The notes under the pieces are model-generated. The model did not search any database and had not been told where the DNA came from. It saw nothing but the letters and a program-made list of their open reading frames with translations. A stretch of 30,927 bases of DNA from an uncultured Oscillibacter sp. (GTDB taxonomy: Bacteria > Bacillota > Clostridia > Oscillospirales > Oscillospiraceae), in contig CAJUTB010000032.1 of assembly GCA_910589315.1 (NCBI GenBank), positions 1-30,927 of the forward strand. Reading direction: 5' to 3'. Positions 1 through 7,942 of this stretch are shown piece by piece. The translations under genes were made by a program, and so were the position numbers. Numbering within the stretch: the stretch's first letter is position 1; every line of letters begins with the position of its first letter.

Positions 1-20
1 CACCTAGGCTGTCCTGACGG

Positions 21-182
21 GGCAGAAAAAGGATTGCAGTGCGGACTAAGTGGCAGTCGGGCAGCGCGGACAGGCGACGCCGTGCCGCAGCGCTGAAAGG
101 GAAACCGCCCCCATCGGCAACGAGGGGTGCGCTGTGGGGAAATCCAGCCCGTACCTAAGCCGTAAGATTTACTTTTTCTGCC
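21..182 (+). ncRNA. Structured RNA candidate, family not recognised
   Basis: Positions 21-31 and 172-182 are perfect 11-base complements and could close a domain of about 160 nt. Inside lies a hairpin at 109-127: CCCC/GGGG, a bulged A at 113, TCG/CGA and a GCAA (GNRA) tetraloop. CGGGC at 58-62 can pair with GCCCG at 147-151. CAGCGC occurs at 62-67 and 88-93, and GCGCTG at 90-95 and 129-134, so competing pairings are possible. I compared it by eye with RNase P, tmRNA, SRP, 6S, T-box, TPP, FMN, cobalamin, lysine, M-box, NiCo and yybP elements and found no clear match. The RNA may begin before the window. A 71-codon open frame here has no ribosome binding site and is not called a gene. It could be a cis-regulatory leader or an independent small RNA. 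Confidence 0.5.
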
Positions 183-211
183 GCCGCCGTCTTAGCTTTC
201 TTGTTTGGTAT

Positions 212-246
212 CCTTCCGCCTTTGCCGGAATAGGCGGAGGGTTTTT
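212..246 (+). promoter_or_regulatory. Terminator-like hairpin containing the next gene's RBS
   Basis: A 9-bp stem (212-220 with 233-241, one G-T pair) with a 12-nt loop is followed by TTTTT at 242-246, the form of an intrinsic terminator. The 3' arm contains GGCGGAGGG, which is also the only Shine-Dalgarno sequence for the ATG at 247, directly after the T-run. An alternative stem, TTCCG 214-218 with CGGAA 226-230, would break the hairpin. The same element could therefore stop transcription or hide the ribosome binding site. It may simply terminate the upstream RNA. Confidence 0.6.
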
Positions 247-807
247 ATGGAGGTTTCTTCCTTGAAGAATCAGAAAAAAAAGAACGGAATGTCCGCCCAA
301 TACCGTTGGGCTTTAACAGTCTTTTTGATGGCGGTGGCCCTGTCGGCCGTGCTGAGTCTGGCGTCGGAATCGATGCTGGAGGGCGCGGGCATGGCGGCCG
401 CTCTTTTGATGCTGGCCCTGTTTATCGGGCTGGGTATTTTATTTGATATCATCGGCGTAGCCGTGACCTCGGCGGACCCGAAGCCCTTCCACGCCATGGC
501 CGCCCACAAGGAAAAGGGCGCGAAGGAATCCCTGATGCTTCTGCGGAATGCGGGGCGGGTTTCCAGCGTATGCAACGACGTGGTGGGCGACATCTGCGGC
601 ATCGTCAGCGGCGCGACGGGCGCGGTGATCGTCACGCAGCTTCAGCAGGCTCTGAACCTGCGGACGGTTTTGATCTCTGTGGGCGTGACGGCCCTGGTCT
701 CCGGTCTGACCATCGGCGGCAAGGCGTTGGGCAAGACCTTCGCCATTCAGAAAAGCACGAAGGTGGTCTACTGGGCCGGGCGGGTTCTGCACATTTTCCA
801 TCGTTGA
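247..807 (+). CDS. DUF21/CorB-like integral membrane protein
   Basis: A 186-residue protein. After a basic N-terminus (KNQKKKNG) it has hydrophobic segments at about residues 20-40, 45-70 and 130-165. The central part, with GVAVTSADPKPFHAMAAHK and VCNDVVGDICGIVSGATG, resembles the DUF21 transmembrane domain of CorB/CNNM magnesium-cobalt transport proteins, but the CBS and CorC domains of full-length members are absent. The start at 247 is favoured because GGAGG at 236-240 lies 6 nt upstream; the ATG at 289 has no ribosome binding site. It ends 13 nt before dxs and is probably co-transcribed with it. The family call is from memory, and transport activity is not shown. Confidence 0.65.
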   Translation: MEVSSLKNQKKKNGMSAQYRWALTVFLMAVALSAVLSLASESMLEGAGMAAALLMLALFIGLGILFDIIGVAVTSADPKPFHAMAAHKEKGAKESLMLLRNAGRVSSVCNDVVGDICGIVSGATGAVIVTQLQQALNLRTVLISVGVTALVSGLTIGGKALGKTFAIQKSTKVVYWAGRVLHIFHR

Positions 808-820
808 GAGGAGGCGGGCC

Positions 821-2677
821 ATGCTGCTGGAAACGATTCATTCTCCCAACGATGTGCGTAAGCTGTCCCGGGACGCGCTTCCCCAGCTCTGCAAGGAGCT
901 GCGGGAATTTCTTGTCAGGAGCGTCTCGGAGACGGGCGGGCATCTGGCCTCGAATCTGGGGGCGGTGGAGCTGACGGTAGCCATTCACCGGGTATTTGAC
1001 ACGGAGCGGGACCGGCTGGTTTTCGACGTGGGCCACCAGTGCTATGTGCATAAGATTTTGACGGGACGGCGGGAGCAGTTCGGCAGCCTGCGGCAGCTGG
1101 ACGGCCTGTCGGGCTTCCCCAAGCCCCGGGAGAGCGTACATGACGCCTTTATAGCGGGCCATGCGTCCAACTCGGTTTCGGCGGCCCTGGGCATGGCCCA
1201 TGCCCGCACGCTGCAAAAGGAGGATTACAGCGTTTTGGCGTTGATTGGCGACGGCGCGCTGACAGGCGGCCTTGCCTACGAGGGGCTGAACAACGCCGGG
1301 GCCTCCGGCGAACCCCTCATTGTGATTTTGAATGACAACGGTATGTCCATCAGCCGCAATGTGGGGGCGATTCCCCGGCATTTGGGACGGCTGCGGTCGA
1401 AACCGGCTTATTATCATTTCAAAAAGTGGTATCGGAGCCTGTTCGGGCGCGCACCGGAAAAAAATGCCTTGTACCGCTTCAACCACGGCGTCAAAACCTG
1501 GCTGAAACGGACGCTGTGGCCCGGCAGCACGCTGTTTGAGGATATGGGCTTCACGTATCTGGGTCCCGTTGACGGCCACGACCTGCCCCGCCTGTGCGAT
1601 GTGCTGACCTGGGCGCGGGAGCTGCACTGCCCGGTTTTGGTGCATGTGAATACCGTGAAGGGCAAGGGGTATCCCTATGCGGAAAAGAACCCGGACAAAT
1701 TTCACGGAATCAGTCCGTTTGACCCGGCGACGGGACTGGTGAAAAAGCCGTCCGGCGCGAGCTTTTCCAGCGTGTTTGGACAGACGCTGGCGGACTGCGC
1801 CGCGCAGGACGGGCGGGTCTGCGCGATTACGGCGGCTATGGCGGACGGCACCGGGCTGACGGAATTTGCGAAGCGGTATCCAGACCGCTTTTTTGACGTG
1901 GGCATAGCGGAGGGACACGGCGTAACGATGTCGGCGGGCCTTGCGGCACAAGGGATGATACCGGTTTTTGCGGTATATTCGACCTTTTTACAGCGGGGCT
2001 ATGATATGCTGATTCACGACGTTGCGTTAGAGGGCCTGCATGTGGTGCTGGGCGTGGACCGGGCGGGATTGGTAGGCGCGGACGGCGAAACCCATCACGG
2101 CTGTTTTGACCCGCTGTTTCTGCCGGGAATTCCTGGCTTTACTGTGCTTTGTCCGTCGAACTTTGCGGAACTGCGGCATATGCTGCGGCAGGCGTTGTTT
2201 GAAATCTCCGGACCGGCTGCGGTGCGGTATCCCCGAGGCGGCGAAGGCGCGTTCCAGGAGGATACGTCGGAAGAATCCGCCGTGCGGCTGCGGAAAGGCG
2301 GCGATGTAACGCTGCTGGCTTACGGTATGCTGGTCAACCATGTGCTGGAGGCGGCTGCGCTACTGGCGGAGGAGGGCATAGAGGCGGAGGTGGTCAAGCT
2401 GAACCGCATCGCCCCCCTGGACGCTGCGGTTTTGCGGGAGCTTTGCACTGCGGAGCTTCTGCTGGCGGTTGAGGACGCGTTTGGCAAGGGCTGCGTGGGA
2501 CAGCGGGCCGCGGCAGCTCTGGCCGAGGGGGGACAAGCCCCGAAACGCTTGATTTTACAAAATTTGGGCAGTACGTTTGCCCCGGAGGGCAGCGTGGCAC
2601 AATTAGAGCAGCGATTCAAACTGGATGCCGCCGGCATTGCCGGAGCGGTGCGGGAGGCGATGGGGCATGAGCGGTAA
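821..2677 (+). CDS. dxs: 1-deoxy-D-xylulose-5-phosphate synthase
   Basis: It condenses pyruvate with glyceraldehyde 3-phosphate to 1-deoxy-D-xylulose 5-phosphate, the thiamine-diphosphate-dependent entry step of the MEP isoprenoid pathway in the cytoplasm. At 618 residues it has the normal family length. Visible motifs are the HLASNLG N-terminus, the ThDP/Mg site GDGALTGG (143-150) with the metal-binding NDN (171-173), GPVDGHD (248-254), the catalytic Glu in GIAEGHG (Glu364) and DRAG (413-416). GIAEGHG differs from the common GIAEQHA, but the Glu is kept. The start follows GAGGAGG with good spacing. The 3' end overlaps tlyA by 11 nt, so translation is probably coupled. Confidence 0.96.
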   Translation: MLLETIHSPNDVRKLSRDALPQLCKELREFLVRSVSETGGHLASNLGAVELTVAIHRVFDTERDRLVFDVGHQCYVHKILTGRREQFGSLRQLDGLSGFPKPRESVHDAFIAGHASNSVSAALGMAHARTLQKEDYSVLALIGDGALTGGLAYEGLNNAGASGEPLIVILNDNGMSISRNVGAIPRHLGRLRSKPAYYHFKKWYRSLFGRAPEKNALYRFNHGVKTWLKRTLWPGSTLFEDMGFTYLGPVDGHDLPRLCDVLTWARELHCPVLVHVNTVKGKGYPYAEKNPDKFHGISPFDPATGLVKKPSGASFSSVFGQTLADCAAQDGRVCAITAAMADGTGLTEFAKRYPDRFFDVGIAEGHGVTMSAGLAAQGMIPVFAVYSTFLQRGYDMLIHDVALEGLHVVLGVDRAGLVGADGETHHGCFDPLFLPGIPGFTVLCPSNFAELRHMLRQALFEISGPAAVRYPRGGEGAFQEDTSEESAVRLRKGGDVTLLAYGMLVNHVLEAAALLAEEGIEAEVVKLNRIAPLDAAVLRELCTAELLLAVEDAFGKGCVGQRAAAALAEGGQAPKRLILQNLGSTFAPEGSVAQLEQRFKLDAAGIAGAVREAMGHER

Positions 2678-3488
2678 AACGCGGCTGGACGTTCTGCTGG
2701 TGGAGCGGGGCTTTGAGGAGTCCCGCCAACGGGCCCAGGCAGTGATTATGAGCGGTCAGGTATATGTGGAAGGCCGCCGGGTGGACAAGCCCGGCACGGC
2801 GATTGCGGCGGAAGCGGCGATTGAGGTGCGGGGCGGTTTACGGTATGTGAGCCGCGGCGGTCTGAAACTGGAAAAGGCCATGACGGCTTTCCCGATTGGC
2901 TTGAAGGGGGCCGTCTGCGGCGACATCGGCGCGTCTACCGGCGGTTTTACGGACTGTATGCTGCAAAACGGCGCGGCGAAGGTTTACGCCGTGGACGTAG
3001 GCCGGGGCCAGCTGGCCTGGAAGCTGCGGACGGACAGTCGGGTGATTTGTCTGGAACGGACAAACGCCCGGTATTTGAGCCGGGAGCAGGTGCCGGAGCC
3101 GCTGGATTTTGCGTCGGTGGACGTGAGCTTCATCTCGCTGAAATTGATTCTGCCGCCGCTGGCGGCATTGCTGCGGAACGGCGGGTATGTGGTTTCGCTG
3201 GTGAAGCCGCAGTTTGAGGCCGGCCGGGAAAAGGTGGGCAAGAAAGGCGTTGTCCGGGACCCGGCGGTCCACCGGGAGGTTTTGGAGCGGTTTCTGGTCC
3301 ACGCGGCGGAGGCGGGTTTTGCCGTTCGGGGGCTGACCTATTCGCCCATCCGCGGCCCGGAGGGAAATATTGAATATTTGGGATTTCTTGAGAAGAATGG
3401 AGAGCAGGCCGGCGTGTTTGACTTGGAGGCTCTGGTACGGGAATCCCATGAAACCTTGCAGGAACATGGAGAGGAGAGCGTCCAATGA
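2667..3488 (+). CDS. tlyA: TlyA family rRNA (cytidine-2'-O)-methyltransferase
   Basis: A 273-residue protein with an N-terminal S4 RNA-binding domain (about 5-60; TRLDVLLVERGFEESRQRAQ) and an FtsJ/RrmJ-type methyltransferase domain. The S-adenosylmethionine site is DIGASTGGF (86-94), preceded by SRGGLKLEKA (62-71). Family members methylate ribose 2'-OH groups of 16S and 23S rRNA. The internal ATG at 2667 is chosen over the longer open frame from 2625 because the S4 domain begins directly after it. It overlaps the dxs end by 11 nt and the nadK start by ATGA. TlyA beside dxs and nadK is a common Firmicute order. Hemolysin labels for this family are historical. Confidence 0.93.
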   Translation: MSGKTRLDVLLVERGFEESRQRAQAVIMSGQVYVEGRRVDKPGTAIAAEAAIEVRGGLRYVSRGGLKLEKAMTAFPIGLKGAVCGDIGASTGGFTDCMLQNGAAKVYAVDVGRGQLAWKLRTDSRVICLERTNARYLSREQVPEPLDFASVDVSFISLKLILPPLAALLRNGGYVVSLVKPQFEAGREKVGKKGVVRDPAVHREVLERFLVHAAEAGFAVRGLTYSPIRGPEGNIEYLGFLEKNGEQAGVFDLEALVRESHETLQEHGEESVQ

Positions 3489-4363
3489 ATCCGAAAAAGA
3501 TCATTCTCTGTCCCAATCCGAACCGGGACCAGGGCATGAAAGCGACCCGCGCCGCTGAAAAAATTCTGCGGGAGCTGGGGTTTCAGACGGTGGTCTGTTC
3601 GCCTTTCCGGGACCGGAAGGAGGGGGCGTTTGCGGGCTATGACGTGCAGTCTCTGCCCCAGGAGCTGAAGGGCGCGGACCTGCTGATCACCTTCGGCGGC
3701 GACGGTACGATTCTGCATTTGGCGAAGCTGGCCGCGCTGCACAAGATGCCGGTTTTGGGCGTGAATATGGGCGGTCTGGGCTTTGTGGCAGAGCTGGAGG
3801 CCGGAGAGCTGGACGCCCTGCGGAAGCTGAAGGACTGGAATTTTGAGCTGGAGCAGCGGATGATGCTGGACGTGTCGGTATTTCGGGACGGACGGCAGAT
3901 TTATACGAATTTAGGGTTGAATGACGCGGTGATCCGGGAGGGACCGATTTCCCACGTGATACACCTGAAAATATCCTCGGACGGGCGGCATCTGGCGGAC
4001 ATTGCCGGAGATGGCGTAATCGTGGCGACGCCGACCGGGTCTACCGCGTATTCTCTGTCGGCGGGGGGCCCAGTGGTGGAACCGGTGGCACAGACCCTGG
4101 TGGTTTGTCCGATCTGCATTCACAATATGCGTTTTTCGTCCTATGTTCTCTCCCCGGAACACACGCTGACGGTGGAGCTGGAACGGAACGGGCGGAAGCC
4201 GGTGTATTTGTTTGTGGATGAGAGCCGGGCGTTTGCCCTTCGGGCAGACGATAAAATACAGGTGCGGCGGTCGAAGTATGTGACGCGGCTGGTACGTTTG
4301 TCGGAGCGGAGCTTTTGCGAGATTTTTGCCCAGAAAATGCTGCCGGGAGGACTGGAAGGATGA
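3485..4363 (+). CDS. nadK: NAD kinase
   Basis: It phosphorylates NAD+ at the 2' position of the adenosine ribose to give NADP+. The 292 residues include the GGDGT signature (71-75), NDAV (146-149) that contacts the nicotinamide side, and the glycine-rich stretch 175-196 with ATPTGSTAYSLSAGG. No transit or membrane segment is seen, so it is cytoplasmic. ATGA start/stop overlaps join it to tlyA upstream and argR downstream, indicating one transcript with coupled translation. The start has a GAGGAGAG ribosome binding site inside the end of tlyA. Confidence 0.96.
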   Translation: MNPKKIILCPNPNRDQGMKATRAAEKILRELGFQTVVCSPFRDRKEGAFAGYDVQSLPQELKGADLLITFGGDGTILHLAKLAALHKMPVLGVNMGGLGFVAELEAGELDALRKLKDWNFELEQRMMLDVSVFRDGRQIYTNLGLNDAVIREGPISHVIHLKISSDGRHLADIAGDGVIVATPTGSTAYSLSAGGPVVEPVAQTLVVCPICIHNMRFSSYVLSPEHTLTVELERNGRKPVYLFVDESRAFALRADDKIQVRRSKYVTRLVRLSERSFCEIFAQKMLPGGLEG

Positions 4364-4809
4364 AGAATGACCGTCAGACGATGATTCTGGATATCATTTC
4401 CCAGGAAAACATTGAGACGCAGGAGCAGCTTTTGGCTCGGCTTGAGGAGCGCGGGATTCACAGCACGCAGGCAACGATTTCCCGGGACATTAAGCAGCTG
4501 CATTTGATCAAGGAGCCGGTTGGACAAGGGATGTATAAGTATGCGGTGTCCGGCAACCGGACGAAGCTGAATGTAGCGGAGAAGCTGCAAACGATCTTTC
4601 GGGAGAGTATCTTGAGCATTGCGTATGCACAGAATATTGTTGTGATCAAGACCATGCCGGGGCTGGCCAGTGCGGCGTGCTCGGCGTTGGATCATATGGA
4701 GCTGCCGTATATGGTGGGTTCTCTGGCGGGGGATGACACCGCTTTTTTGCTGATGAAGGACACCGAATCCGCCTGTGATTTCTGCGAGGAACTAAAGGCA
4801 ATGCTCTGA
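4360..4809 (+). CDS. argR: Arginine repressor ArgR
   Basis: A 149-residue protein of ArgR/AhrC family length. The N-terminal winged helix contains STQATISRDIKQLHL (35-49), the recognition helix signature. The C-terminal oligomerisation and arginine-binding domain has GLASAA (101-106) and GSLAGDDTAFLL (120-131), with the Asp pair that binds arginine. Family members repress arginine biosynthesis genes and often activate catabolism when arginine is present. It lies between nadK and recN, as in many Clostridia and Bacilli, away from its usual targets. The start at 4360 overlaps the nadK stop and follows GGGAGGACTGGAAGG. Confidence 0.94.
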   Translation: MKNDRQTMILDIISQENIETQEQLLARLEERGIHSTQATISRDIKQLHLIKEPVGQGMYKYAVSGNRTKLNVAEKLQTIFRESILSIAYAQNIVVIKTMPGLASAACSALDHMELPYMVGSLAGDDTAFLLMKDTESACDFCEELKAML

Positions 4810-4917
4810 TTGGCATTTGCGGCGGCCGGTTCTATGGAAGCCCGCATTTCAAGAGATATGCCGCTATCCTTCATAAACGCGATTACGCGCAATCCATCCA
4901 AAAAATAATCCAGGCCC

Positions 4918-4985
4918 GCCGGGACCGAAGATCCCGGCAAAACGGCCGCGCAAAGCATGAAAAATTCCCACGGAATTTTTCATGC
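4918..4985 (+). repeat. Two inverted repeats between argR and recN
   Basis: The 206-nt gap from 4810 to 5015 holds no convincing gene. It contains GCCGGGA (4918-4924) with TCCCGGC (4932-4938) and a loop of 7, then a perfect 14-bp inverted repeat, 4955-4968 with 4972-4985, around a 3-nt loop. The second ends 30 nt before the recN start. Neither is followed by a T-run, so a normal terminator is unlikely, though the second has AAAAA/TTTTT in its stem. The AT-rich CATGAAAAATTCC half resembles an ARG-box half site only loosely. No LexA-type CGAAC/GTTCG site is visible. Confidence 0.6.
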
Positions 4986-5015
4986 TGCGCATATTAAATT
5001 AGGGAGAGAAACGCC

Positions 5016-6719
5016 ATGCTGGAACTGCTGCATATTGAAAATATTGCGGTCATTGAAGAAGCGGACATCCAGTTTCGTCCGGGATTTAACGCGCTCACCG
5101 GCGAAACCGGCGCGGGTAAATCCATCGTCATCGACGCCATGGGAGCCGTCTTAGGCGGGCGTACCTCCCGCGATTTGATCCGAACCGGCGCAGCCAAAGC
5201 GTTTGTCAGCGCGGAATTCTCCGGCGTTCCGGCAGACCTGCCGGGACTGGCCGAAAACGGCTTTGCCCCCGACGAGGACGGAAACCTGCTCTTGCAGCGG
5301 GAAATCTCCGGCGACGGAAAAAATGCCTGCCGCATAAACGGCCGCCCCTTAACCGTGGCGCAGCTGCGGCAAATCGGCGGCGAACTGCTGAACATCCACG
5401 GCCAGCACGACGGAACCCAGCTTCTGGACGAGGAGCAGCACGGCGCGTACCTGGACCGTTTCGGGCGGACCGAATCCCCCTTTACGGCATATCGAAACGC
5501 GTATACCGCCATGACGGACCTACGCAATCAAATCAATGCCCTGCAAATGGACGAAGCGGAGAAGGCCCGCCGGGTGGACAGCCTGCGTTTCCAGATTGAC
5601 GAGCTGGAGCGGGCGGAGCTTCAGCCCGGCGAGGAGGAGGAATTGGAGGCCCGCCGGAACCTGCTGCGGAACGGCGAGAAATATCTGGCGGCCCTGACCG
5701 GCGCGGATTACTGCCTGAACGGCGACGACGACAGCGCGGGAGCCGTAGGCCAGCTGGGGGATGCGGAAGCCTCTCTGGCGGGCATCCGGACGCTGGATAA
5801 CGAGGTGTTGGAGGTCTACAACCGTCTGGGCGCGCTGCAAAGCGAGGCTTACGATCTGGCGGAAACGGTCCGGGACCTGCGAAGCGCGTTTGACTTTTCA
5901 CCGGAAGAACTGGACGCGGCAGAAAGCCGCGCCGATCAGTTATACCGGTTGAAAAAGAAATATGGCGCGACGGTCCAGGATATGCTGGACTATCTGGACA
6001 AGTGTCAAAAAGAGCTGGACGCCATTGAGACGGCGGATGACACGCTGATACAACTGGAGCAAAAGCTGAAAAAAGCCCGGAAGGAAGTTTTGACGGCAGG
6101 CAAGTCGCTGACAGAGGCGCGAAAGAAGGCGGCGTCGGAGTTGGAGGCCCGGATTCAGAAGGAGCTGAGGGACCTGGATATGAACCGGGTCCGGTTTGCG
6201 ATTTCGTTTGCGGAGAAGGAGCCGTCTCCTGACGGCTGCGACATGATACGATTTCTGATGTCGGCCAACGCGGGAGAGGATTTGAAGCCGATTGCCAAAA
6301 TTGCCTCCGGCGGCGAGCTGGCCCGGATTATGCTTGCGCTGAAAAACGTGCTGGCGGAACAGGAGTCCATCGGGACGCTGGTATTCGACGAGGTGGATAC
6401 GGGCGTGTCGGGCCGCGCGGCCCAGAAGGTGGCGGAGAAGCTGGCGCAGGTAAGCCGCCGGAAACAGGTTTTGTGCGTAACGCACCTTCCCCAGCTTGCG
6501 GCGATGGCGGATACGCATTATTCCGTAGAGAAAGGGGAGCGCAAGGGAAGGACCTTTACACAGGTTGTCCTCCTAAGCCGGGAGCGTCGGAAGGAGGAGC
6601 TGGCCCGGATTACGGGAGGCTCTAAGGTAACGGACGCGCTTTTGGAGAGCGCGGGGGAACTGCTGGACGCAGCGTCGTCCTACCGGGAAACCCTCGACGG
6701 TGTAAACGCGAAAAAATAG
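5016..6719 (+). CDS. recN: DNA repair protein RecN
   Basis: An SMC-like ATPase of double-strand break repair. The 567 residues have Walker A GETGAGKS (29-36), two coiled-coil arms rich in Glu, Leu and Arg (about 150-375), the ABC signature ASGGELARIM (about 430-440) and Walker B VFDEVDTGVSG (about 455-466). INGRPLTVAQLRQIG and NIHGQHDGTQLL are family-typical. The start at 5016 has AGGGAGAG upstream. It is separated from argR by a 206-nt gap with inverted repeats and may have its own promoter there. It is somewhat longer than the B. subtilis order of domains requires but nothing is missing. Confidence 0.95.
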   Translation: MLELLHIENIAVIEEADIQFRPGFNALTGETGAGKSIVIDAMGAVLGGRTSRDLIRTGAAKAFVSAEFSGVPADLPGLAENGFAPDEDGNLLLQREISGDGKNACRINGRPLTVAQLRQIGGELLNIHGQHDGTQLLDEEQHGAYLDRFGRTESPFTAYRNAYTAMTDLRNQINALQMDEAEKARRVDSLRFQIDELERAELQPGEEEELEARRNLLRNGEKYLAALTGADYCLNGDDDSAGAVGQLGDAEASLAGIRTLDNEVLEVYNRLGALQSEAYDLAETVRDLRSAFDFSPEELDAAESRADQLYRLKKKYGATVQDMLDYLDKCQKELDAIETADDTLIQLEQKLKKARKEVLTAGKSLTEARKKAASELEARIQKELRDLDMNRVRFAISFAEKEPSPDGCDMIRFLMSANAGEDLKPIAKIASGGELARIMLALKNVLAEQESIGTLVFDEVDTGVSGRAAQKVAEKLAQVSRRKQVLCVTHLPQLAAMADTHYSVEKGERKGRTFTQVVLLSRERRKEELARITGGSKVTDALLESAGELLDAASSYRETLDGVNAKK

Positions 6720-6745
6720 CGTTTGAAATTTGAAAGGAGATTTAT

Positions 6746-7012
6746 ATGGATTACAAAAAGAGTTATTATCTGATGTCCGTCGGCATTTGGGGCGGCGGCA
6801 TTGTGGTGCTGATTGGTATGTTTCTGGGAACCGCAGGCCCCGGCACAATGATGCTGGGAAATGTGATTGCCGGAATCGGCGTTGCCGCGATGCTGTTGGG
6901 AATCGGGCAGGCGTTGGTGTTTTACAAGTGCCCGCACTGCGGCGAAAAATTCAACATCCGAGGAAAGAAACCGGACTACTGCCCGAAATGCAGCTGCAAG
7001 CTGGATTTGTAA
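6746..7012 (+). CDS. Small membrane protein with C-terminal zinc ribbon
   Basis: An 88-residue protein with two predicted membrane helices (about 8-28 and 36-56) and a short cytoplasmic zinc ribbon, CPHCGEKF then YCPKC, whose four cysteines would bind zinc. It has a strong ribosome binding site (GAAAGGAG) 26 nt after recN. The architecture repeats in the two proteins at 12812 and 13108, so it belongs to a local family. No function is known to me. Metal sensing or a chaperone-like role at the membrane would be speculation. Confidence 0.8.
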   Translation: MDYKKSYYLMSVGIWGGGIVVLIGMFLGTAGPGTMMLGNVIAGIGVAAMLLGIGQALVFYKCPHCGEKFNIRGKKPDYCPKCSCKLDL

Positions 7013-7025
7013 GCGGGGACGGGAA

Positions 7026-7226
7026 ATGGACTTTGCAAAAAGCGATCTGCTGGAAGCCAAAAGGCAGATTGACTCCACGTTACACAAATTAAGAGAGACG
7101 GTAAAGACACTTACGGCCAAAGAGAATGTAAAACGGTATCAATCGCAGATCACGCTGGCAAACCGGAGAATCCAGGCGTTTGAAATCGCCAATTGCCTGA
7201 TTGAACGGGAATTGGAACAATTGTAA
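7026..7226 (+). CDS. Small charged helical protein, unknown
   Basis: A 66-residue protein, MDFAKSDLLEAKRQIDSTLH onward, with no cysteine cluster or membrane segment and high Lys/Glu/Arg content, most likely one or two long helices (coiled-coil like). It starts 13 nt after the zinc-ribbon gene with a weak GGGGACGGG ribosome binding site. Base composition and frame fit its neighbours and no better overlapping frame exists, so I think it is real. No domain is recognised. Confidence 0.6.
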   Translation: MDFAKSDLLEAKRQIDSTLHKLRETVKTLTAKENVKRYQSQITLANRRIQAFEIANCLIERELEQL

Positions 7227-7271
7227 TTTTGCTTGCAGGCCGGGATAAAGCGCGTTACCAGGGAGTCCGCG

Positions 7272-7300
7272 AAAATGTCCTTGTACTTCCGGGACATTTT
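7272..7300. promoter_or_regulatory. Inverted repeat over the lepB promoter, possible operator
   Basis: A perfect 9-bp inverted repeat, AAAATGTCC (7272-7280) and GGACATTTT (7292-7300), with an 11-nt centre. It covers the -35 element and part of the spacer of the promoter at 7281-7309. It could be a dimeric repressor site or, as RNA, a weak terminator for the recN transcript (AAAA/TTTT ends). The overlap with the -35 box favours a regulatory reading, but this is inference. Confidence 0.55.
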
Positions 7301-7309
7301 TGCTATACT
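7281..7309 (+). promoter_or_regulatory. Sigma-A type promoter for the tandem lepB operon
   Basis: TTGTAC (-35, 7281-7286), a 17-bp spacer and TATACT (-10, 7304-7309), preceded by TGC as an extended -10. The predicted start is near 7316, about 29 nt before the first lepB start codon. It is one of the two best promoter matches in the window. Confidence 0.75.
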
Positions 7310-7344
7310 GGGTTGCATACTTTTTGGAGTTCGGAGGAATGGCC

Positions 7345-7923
7345 ATGGCGGCGGACAAAAAAACGGAAAACGGGAGTCTTTACGAGTGGGTACAGGCAGT
7401 GGTATGCTCGGTACTGGCGGCGGTGCTGCTGTTTACGTTCGGCGTGCGGATTGTCGGCGTGTCCGGCGATTCCATGCGGAACACCCTGCAAAACGGGGAT
7501 ATGCTGCTGGTGCTGAACAACCTGTTTTGCAGCGCGTATCACGCGGGCGACATTGTGATAGCGGCAAAACCGTCCTTTGAGAGCGGCGAGCCGATTGTAA
7601 AACGGGTCGTTGCCACAGAGGGCCAGACGGTGGACATCGATTTCGACGCCGGAGAGGTCTACGTGGACGGCACGGCTTTGAATGAACCCTATATCCGGGA
7701 GGCAACCCATTTAATGGAGGGGACCCAGTTTCCCCTGACGGTGCCGGAGGGCTGTATATTCATCATGGGCGACAACCGCAACGACAGCCGCGACAGCCGC
7801 GACCCGGCCTTAGGCGTCGTGGATACGCGGTATGTGATTGGACGGGCGGTATTTTTGCTGCTGCCGGGCGAGACGGCAGAGTTGAACCAGCGGGAATGGA
7901 GTCGTGCCGGAAAGCTGAAATGA
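7345..7923 (+). CDS. lepB: Signal peptidase I, first tandem copy
   Basis: It cleaves signal peptides from exported pre-proteins on the outer face of the membrane. The 192 residues carry a single N-terminal anchor (about 17-37), the catalytic serine in SGDSMRNTL (Ser43), the catalytic lysine in IVKRVVA (Lys86) and the C-terminal box GDNRNDSRDSRD (142-153). Only the second ATG (7345) has proper spacing (7 nt) from GGAGG at 7333-7337; the ATG at 7339 is too close and the upstream TTG lies in the promoter. The protein is 19 nt from a second copy, so the pair is a tandem duplication. Confidence 0.93.
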   Translation: MAADKKTENGSLYEWVQAVVCSVLAAVLLFTFGVRIVGVSGDSMRNTLQNGDMLLVLNNLFCSAYHAGDIVIAAKPSFESGEPIVKRVVATEGQTVDIDFDAGEVYVDGTALNEPYIREATHLMEGTQFPLTVPEGCIFIMGDNRNDSRDSRDPALGVVDTRYVIGRAVFLLLPGETAELNQREWSRAGKLK

Positions 7924-7942
7924 GAGAGACCAGGAGAGAAAG

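Noticed and set aside
1..182. Cobalamin, M-box or NiCo metal riboswitch at the window start
   Set aside because: Only short matches (such as GGACAGGC at 68-75) were found and the defining conserved blocks are absent.
50..265. Open frame of 71 codons at the window start
   Set aside because: No ribosome binding site, unusual composition (Cys, Arg, Pro rich), and it overlaps the self-complementary RNA candidate.
632..1951. Long minus-strand open frame opposite dxs
   Set aside because: A shadow of the GC-rich dxs codons; its sequence has no family features and dxs is certain.
4692..4958. Minus-strand frame in the argR-recN gap
   Set aside because: Overlaps the end of argR, no ribosome binding site, no recognisable domain.
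4955..4985. Normal intrinsic terminator for argR
   Set aside because: The hairpin is perfect but there is no T-run after the 3' arm.
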